NCBI GenBank assembly: GCA_017303735.1
Contig: JAFLCF010000158.1
Location: 1 to 10,267, forward strand
DNA length: 10,267 bases
Direction of reading: 5' to 3'
From: Anaerolineae bacterium
GTDB lineage: Bacteria > Chloroflexota > Anaerolineae > Anaerolineales > Villigracilaceae
Shown here piece by piece: positions 7,064-10,267 of this stretch. Each line of letters opens with the position of its first letter. Positions within the stretch are counted from its first letter, which is position 1. The notes beneath the pieces are model-generated. The model was not told the DNA's origin. It saw nothing but the letters and a program-made list of their open reading frames with translations, and did not search any database. Made by a program: the position numbers and the translations under genes.

Positions 7064-7447
7064 TTATTCCTCCTCGCCGCGCAAAAGTCGCATGGCTTGA
7101 TCGGCTGTGATTTTTCCAGCTTCAAGATCGGCGATGACGGTGCTACGCGTATCATCGTCCAGATCAATCGATTCATCTTTGCCGGGCTCGAAGCCCAGTT
7201 TGCGAATCACTTCGTGCAGGTTTTTGCGAATGGTCGGGTAAGAAAGACCAAGCTCTTGCTCAACGCGGTTGATCTTGCCTTCACAGCGCACGAAAGTAAA
7301 AACGAACTCCATTTGTTCAGGTGATAAATTGGAAAACTGCCCCAGTGCAAAACGACCTTCGATTGAAGTATCGCAACTGGAGCAGTGCAAACGAACAACT
7401 TCCAATTCAGATTGACAGATGGGGCAGCGGGTAGGTGCGGGTCGCAT
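7064..7447 (-). CDS. DUF2089 zinc-ribbon/HTH putative transcriptional regulator
   Basis: 127 aa, matching the usual size of DUF2089 proteins. A zinc ribbon is formed by CPIC (residues 8-11) and CSSC (22-25). A helix-turn-helix region follows at about 57-85 (GKINRVEQELGLSYPTIRKN), with the recognition helix around SYPTIRKNLHEVI. The C-terminus (about 100-123) carries a SHOCT-like two-helix motif, VIADLEAGKITADQAMRLL, as in three other proteins of the cluster. It is the first gene of the minus-strand cluster and faces an AT-rich divergent region rich in inverted repeats, so autoregulation, and perhaps control of the divergent corA, is plausible. GGAG lies 9 nt before the ATG. Its last codons (GEEE) double as the ribosome binding site of the DUF4097-type gene. 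Function as a DNA-binding regulator is inferred from the HTH. Confidence 0.87.
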   Translation of the reverse strand: MRPAPTRCPICQSELEVVRLHCSSCDTSIEGRFALGQFSNLSPEQMEFVFTFVRCEGKINRVEQELGLSYPTIRKNLHEVIRKLGFEPGKDESIDLDDDTRSTVIADLEAGKITADQAMRLLRGEEE

Positions 7448-7496
7448 AACTGGCTTCTCCGATTTATAATTAGGGGTAGTGAACGATTTTTGAAGC

Positions 7497-7533
7497 GATT
7501 TTCTTGATTTTTGAACATTTCCTCAAGAAAATC
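7497..7533. repeat. Perfect 11-bp inverted repeat, candidate operator
   Basis: GATTTTCTTGA (7497-7507) and TCAAGAAAATC (7523-7533) are exact reverse complements separated by 15 nt. It lies about 50-85 bp upstream of the DUF2089 start codon, overlapping or just upstream of where its promoter should be. It may be a regulator binding site; as a hairpin it has no following T-run on either strand that would make a good terminator. Confidence 0.5.
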
Positions 7534-7626
7534 AAATAAATAGCGCTTATTTCTAATAAAATTATAATTGAAAAGTTGATTTTGTCAATAACCAATTCAA
7601 TAATATTAACCTTATGGTAAAGAATA

Positions 7627-7642
7627 TTGATTTGAAAATCAA
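7627..7642. promoter_or_regulatory. Short palindrome upstream of corA, candidate operator
   Basis: TTGATTTGAAAATCAA is a 7-bp inverted repeat with a 2-nt centre. It ends 19 bp before the corA ribosome binding site and shares the word TTGATTT with other sites in the same intergenic region. The position fits an operator that could block corA transcription, but AT-rich sequence yields such palindromes by chance. Confidence 0.35.
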
Positions 7643-7672
7643 AAATCCTAAAACTTGCCTTGGAGGCACGCC

Positions 7673-8659
7673 TTGATTCGAACTCTATACTACAAACCCG
7701 GAAAGCCCATCCGTACCAACATCTCCCCTGCTGAATTCCCAAAGCTCATCCGCGACCGAAACAGCGTGTTGTGGGTGGATTTCATCGCCGAGCCTGAGGA
7801 ACAAGCTGGACCCATCCTGAGAAGTTTTGGATTTCACCCTCTCTCCATTGATGATGCCCTACAAGAAACGCACACCCCAAAAGTGGATGACTGGGGCGAT
7901 TATCTTTACATTGTGTTGAGTATCTTGAACTATAAACAAGAGAATGGAATGTTCGAATCCGAGGTCGATGAATTGGATGTGTTTCTCGGCAAGAACTATG
8001 TCATCACCTTTCACGATCAACTATTAACCGCTGTAGAAGATACCTGGATCGCCTGCCAGCGTGATATCCGTCATGTGCAGGATGGAGCCGATCATCTGCT
8101 GTATCGCATCGTCGATTCGTTGGTGATGAGTTACATGCCCTTGGTCGAAAAGATCGACGCCCAGATCGATCAAATAGAGGATCGGGTCTTTGACCGGCCC
8201 AATCCTGAAATCCTCGAGCAGATATTCACGCTCAAACGCCTCCTCCTGACGATGAGACGCATCCTCGTCCCACAGCGTGAGGTGCTGAACAAACTCGCCC
8301 GCGACGATTACCGCGTCATCGACCCGCGTGATCGGGTCTTCTTCCGTGATATTTACGACCACCTTGTCCGCCTGCATGACCTGAACGAAAGCCTGCGCGA
8401 CCTCGTCAGCGGCGCATTAGATACCTATCTCTCTGTGACCAATAATCGTATGAATGAGATCATGAAGGTGTTGACCATCATCACTACATTTTTCATGCCA
8501 ATTACCTTTATCACTGGCTTTTTTGGCATGAATTTCTTCGAGCCTGTGGCAGGGCTCTTCGGTTGGACAAGCCAGCAAGCGTTCACTGCCACCATGGCTA
8601 CCATCATTGGGCTGCCGATCCTCATGTATTTTTGGATGCGCGGGCGGACCTGGGTGTAA
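7673..8659 (+). CDS. corA: CorA-type magnesium/divalent cation transporter
   Basis: 328 aa from the TTG at 7673. CorA proteins form pentameric inner-membrane channels that take up Mg2+ (some carry Co2+, Ni2+ or export Zn2+). The long N-terminal region is the cytoplasmic alpha/beta and helical funnel domain, ending in the stalk helix with TNNRMNEIMKVLT. The first membrane helix (about 264-287) ends in the signature GMN (285-287), preceded by MPITFITGFF; the second membrane helix is about 305-324, followed by a short basic tail. All of this matches the family. The TTG at 7673 was chosen because GGAGG (7662-7666) lies 6 nt before it; a TTG at 7655 in the same frame is upstream of that site and has no ribosome binding site of its own. 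The gene is divergent from the DUF2089 regulator. Cation specificity cannot be read from the sequence. Confidence 0.9.
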   Translation: MIRTLYYKPGKPIRTNISPAEFPKLIRDRNSVLWVDFIAEPEEQAGPILRSFGFHPLSIDDALQETHTPKVDDWGDYLYIVLSILNYKQENGMFESEVDELDVFLGKNYVITFHDQLLTAVEDTWIACQRDIRHVQDGADHLLYRIVDSLVMSYMPLVEKIDAQIDQIEDRVFDRPNPEILEQIFTLKRLLLTMRRILVPQREVLNKLARDDYRVIDPRDRVFFRDIYDHLVRLHDLNESLRDLVSGALDTYLSVTNNRMNEIMKVLTIITTFFMPITFITGFFGMNFFEPVAGLFGWTSQQAFTATMATIIGLPILMYFWMRGRTWV

Positions 8660-8682
8660 GCTGTTTTGCAGTCTTAAATTCC

Positions 8683-8711
8683 TTGACACAGAACAGGCGT
8701 TCGGTTATCAT
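8683..8711 (+). promoter_or_regulatory. lexA promoter, sigma70-type
   Basis: TTGACA (8683-8688) and TATCAT (8706-8711) are separated by 17 bp, close to the sigma70/sigmaA consensus. Transcription should start around 8717-8719, giving a leader of nearly 60 nt before lexA. The -35 box lies only 24 bp after the corA stop. Confidence 0.85.
8691..8702. promoter_or_regulatory. SOS box (LexA operator)
   Basis: GAACAGGCGTTC fits the Gram-positive-type LexA operator GAAC-N4-GTTC, known from Bacillus and actinobacteria, with an exact four-base half-site on each side. It lies wholly between the -35 and -10 elements of the lexA promoter, so LexA bound here would block RNA polymerase and repress its own gene. 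Confidence 0.85.
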
Positions 8712-8774
8712 TCCTAGCACAAATGAGCGAAGAATGCTCAGTACCTACGCCAGTCCCCTGGCAGGAGGCTTAAA

Positions 8775-9449
8775 ATGATGGTTCGAAAAAGCAAAGGAAT
8801 TGGCGAACGCCACCAGAAAATTCTGGATTTTATCGCGTCTTATCAACGCGAACATAAGCACCCCCCTTCCATTCGTGAGATCGGGGAACATTGTGATATT
8901 TCCTCCACCTCTGTGGTCAATTACTACCTCGATCAATTGGAGAAGGAAAATCTTCTTGAACGCGACCGCAAGATATCGCGCGGCATGCGGCTGGTCAATA
9001 ACAGCCCTCTCGGCGACATGCTCCGCGTACCGGTTATGGGCGTCATCCAAGCTGGTGAACCCATTCCGATCCCCGCTTCAGACTTTAATCCCTTTACGGC
9101 AGAAGACACAGTAGACATCGCCACCTCACTGATGCCTTCAAAAGAAAAAGGCAAGGATCTTTTTGCCCTTCACGTTCAGGGAGACTCGATGATCGACGCC
9201 ATGATCAACGACGGTGACATTGTCATCCTCAAACCTGCACAAGATGCCCGCAACGGCGAAATGGTCGCAGTCTGGCTTTCAGATAAAAACGAAACTACTC
9301 TTAAGTACTTTTACAAGGAAAAAGATGGGTATCGTCTCCAGCCTGCCAACCCCACCATGAAACCGATCATGGTTAAAAGAAGTGAGCCCCTCGAGATCAA
9401 AGGCAAGGTTGTCATGGTGATCCGTAAAATGGAACGTCTTGTAGCGTAA
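8775..9449 (+). CDS. lexA: LexA, SOS response repressor
   Basis: 224 aa, slightly longer than the roughly 200-aa E. coli protein. LexA represses DNA-damage genes and is inactivated by RecA-stimulated self-cleavage. The N-terminal winged HTH is seen at PPSIREIGEHCDISSTSVVN (residues 30-49). The cleavage site is Ala93-Gly94 in VIQAGEPIP. The Ser-Lys catalytic pair is Ser138 in GDSMID and Lys177 in TTLKYFY. Relative to E. coli there is extra sequence between the cleavage site and the serine, including a polar SKEKGKD segment around 122-128. The start at 8775 has AGGAGG (8763-8768) 6 nt upstream; an ATG at 8778 is an equally readable second start. The gene stands alone with its own promoter and an SOS box, and ends at a strong terminator, so it is autoregulated and monocistronic by inference. 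Confidence 0.96.
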   Translation: MMVRKSKGIGERHQKILDFIASYQREHKHPPSIREIGEHCDISSTSVVNYYLDQLEKENLLERDRKISRGMRLVNNSPLGDMLRVPVMGVIQAGEPIPIPASDFNPFTAEDTVDIATSLMPSKEKGKDLFALHVQGDSMIDAMINDGDIVILKPAQDARNGEMVAVWLSDKNETTLKYFYKEKDGYRLQPANPTMKPIMVKRSEPLEIKGKVVMVIRKMERLVA

Positions 9450-9459
9450 CATCAAGAAT

Positions 9460-9495
9460 AAAAAAGAGACCATCCTTTCGGATGGTCTCTTTTTT
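9460..9495. terminator. Bidirectional rho-independent terminator between lexA and rplL
   Basis: A perfect 16-bp stem (arms 9460-9475 and 9480-9495, GC core GAGACCATCC / GGATGGTCTC) closes a TTTC loop. The arm ends are A6 and T6, so each strand sees a T-run after the hairpin. It lies between the convergent ends of lexA (9449) and rplL (9509) and should terminate both. Confidence 0.95.
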
Positions 9496-9508
9496 ATTGC
9501 GTATCGAA

Positions 9509-9889
9509 TTACTCGACGACGACGGCAGCGCCGGCTTCTTCGAGCTTCTTCTTGGCGTCCTGAGCGGCATCCTTGCCAACGCCGGTGAGGACCTTGGAAC
9601 CGGCAGCTTCGGCAAGAGCCTTGGCTTCACCGAGACCGAGGGAGGTCAACTGGCGAATGACTTTGATGACGTCGATCTTCTTGGCGCCTGCATCCTTGAT
9701 GACCACATCGAACTCGGTCTTCTCTTCAACAGGTTCAGCAGCGGCGGCAGGACCACCAGCGGCAGCAACAGCCACCGGAGCGGCGGCAGAAACGCCCCAC
9801 TTTTCTTCGAGCATTTTCACGAGGTCAGCAGCCTCGAGAACGGAAAGGGTGGAAAGTTCATCCACGAGTTTAGCGAGCTTGTCAGACAT
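9509..9889 (-). CDS. rplL: 50S ribosomal protein L7/L12
   Basis: 126 aa, the normal length for bL12. It forms dimers on the L10 stalk of the large ribosomal subunit and recruits translation GTPases. The N-terminal dimerisation helices (about 1-35, [20 protein letters not shown]) are followed by an Ala/Gly/Pro-rich hinge (about 35-56) and the globular C-domain with [20 protein letters not shown] and the conserved [10 protein letters not shown]. The usual TGLGLKEAK block reads TSLGLGEAK here, a minor variation. AAGGAG lies 9 nt before the ATG. It follows rplJ after 72 bp in the usual rplJ-rplL order and ends at the terminator shared with lexA. Confidence 0.97.
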   Translation of the reverse strand: MSDKLAKLVDELSTLSVLEAADLVKMLEEKWGVSAAAPVAVAAAGGPAAAAEPVEEKTEFDVVIKDAGAKKIDVIKVIRQLTSLGLGEAKALAEAAGSKVLTGVGKDAAQDAKKKLEEAGAAVVVE

Positions 9890-9961
9890 TGTTTAGCACT
9901 CCTTGCTAAGATATTTGAAATTTTGGATAGGACATTGCGAGTTGAACCCGCTTCAATAAAA

Positions 9962-10267
9962 CTAGGCAGCAGCCTGTTCGGAACGCGCCTTGATGACGGC
10001 AGCCAACCCACGTGCGGGTTCTGCCAGCGTGCGGACGAGTTTGCCAGCCGGAGCTTGCAAAACGCCCAGCAATGTTGCGCGCATAACGGGCAGCGGCGGC
10101 AGGTCTGAAAGAGCCTTGACCTGGGCAGGATTCAGTGCCTTACCAGCCATGAAACCGCCTTTGACCTTCACGAACTCATTGCCTTTTGTGGCATCGGTCA
10201 GGGCTTTTGCAGTGGAAGCAGGATCTGAAAACGCGAATGAGATCGCTGTGGATTTCTCGAGAAGATC
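9962..10267 (-). CDS. rplJ: 50S ribosomal protein L10, C-terminal part (cut by window edge)
   Basis: 101 codons plus the TAG stop are visible; the N-terminal part, roughly 70 residues by family length, is outside the window. uL10 anchors the L7/L12 dimers to 23S rRNA. The frame is open to the window edge and shows TAISFAFSDP, then VKVKGGFMAGKALNP, VKALSDLPPLPVMRATLLG and VLQAPAGKLVRTL, all typical of the second half of L10. The GTG at 10171 is internal and not the real start. The C-terminal helix (about the last 20 visible residues) should be the L12-binding helix; it is fairly short. The next gene is rplL. Confidence 0.95.
   Translation of the reverse strand, partial: DLLEKSTAISFAFSDPASTAKALTDATKGNEFVKVKGGFMAGKALNPAQVKALSDLPPLPVMRATLLGVLQAPAGKLVRTLAEPARGLAAVIKARSEQAAA

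Larger units (their letters stand above)
7448..7672. promoter_or_regulatory. AT-rich divergent control region between DUF2089 regulator and corA
   Basis: This 225-bp stretch holds no convincing gene. It is clearly more AT-rich than its surroundings and contains several copies of the word TTGATTTT or its complement: 7504-7515 (TTGATTTTTGAA), 7528-7535, 7576-7588 (TTGATTTTGTCAA) and 7627-7642. A possible promoter for the regulator gene on the minus strand is TTCAAA (7489-7494) followed after 17 bp by AATTAT (7466-7471), which is weak. No clear promoter for corA was found. Because the two genes point away from each other, both promoters should lie here. Confidence 0.55.

Noticed and set aside
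7655..7672. Upstream TTG start for corA adding six residues.
   Set aside because: The GGAGG ribosome binding site (7662-7666) lies downstream of this TTG and serves the TTG at 7673.
9482..10108. A 208-codon plus-strand open frame antisense to rplL and rplJ.
   Set aside because: It is the mirror of the biased codon use of two clear ribosomal protein genes, begins inside the terminator hairpin and resembles no family I know.

Overview
The window looks like ordinary chromosomal DNA from an uncultured or environmental member of the Chloroflexota, most likely Anaerolineae. That is an inference from four things: the style of the proteins, the moderate GC content, a Gram-positive-type SOS box in front of lexA, and a cluster of DUF2089, DUF4097 and SHOCT-like proteins of a kind I associate with Chloroflexota and Firmicutes. 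No rRNA, tRNA, insertion sequence, integrase, CRISPR array or replication origin was seen.

Layout, left to right. (1) Positions 1-1452, minus strand: the N-terminal part of a trypsin-fold (HtrA-like) serine protease, cut by the window edge, preceded in transcription order by a ketopantoate reductase (panE-like). (2) 1523-2041, plus strand: a RimJ/RimL-like GNAT acetyltransferase, divergent from panE and ending at a bidirectional terminator (2076-2107). (3) 7447 down to 2122, minus strand: a tightly packed cluster of six genes. In transcription order they are a DUF2089 zinc-ribbon/HTH regulator, a DUF4097-type beta-repeat protein, a two-TM protein, an MFS transporter, a small soluble protein, and a second MFS transporter of the DHA3 type. 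(4) 7448-7672: an AT-rich divergent control region. (5) 7673-8659, plus strand: a CorA-type divalent metal ion transporter starting at TTG. (6) 8683-9449, plus strand: lexA with a near-consensus promoter that carries an SOS box between -35 and -10, ended by a strong bidirectional terminator (9460-9495). (7) 10267 down to 9509, minus strand: the ribosomal stalk genes rplJ (C-terminal part only) and rplL.

The most interesting part is region 3. Four of the six proteins carry the same roughly 27-residue two-helix SHOCT-like motif (pattern: hydrophobic helix, G/K-K-I-S/T-A-E/D, second helix with A..LL). It is C-terminal in the regulator and the beta-repeat protein, and N-terminal in the small soluble protein and the two-TM protein. 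The last two also share a second, C-terminal domain, so they form a soluble/membrane-anchored paralogue pair. The gene junctions are very tight (3-nt gap, TAATG overlap, 2-nt gap), and two efflux-type MFS genes lie in the same transcription direction with no terminator visible before 2107. By analogy with Bacillus yvlB and enterococcal LiaX (DUF4097 proteins with a similar helical motif, linked to envelope stress), I infer an autoregulated envelope-stress or drug-efflux operon whose parts may associate through the shared motif. That function is a hypothesis; the domain architecture and gene packing are visible in the sequence.
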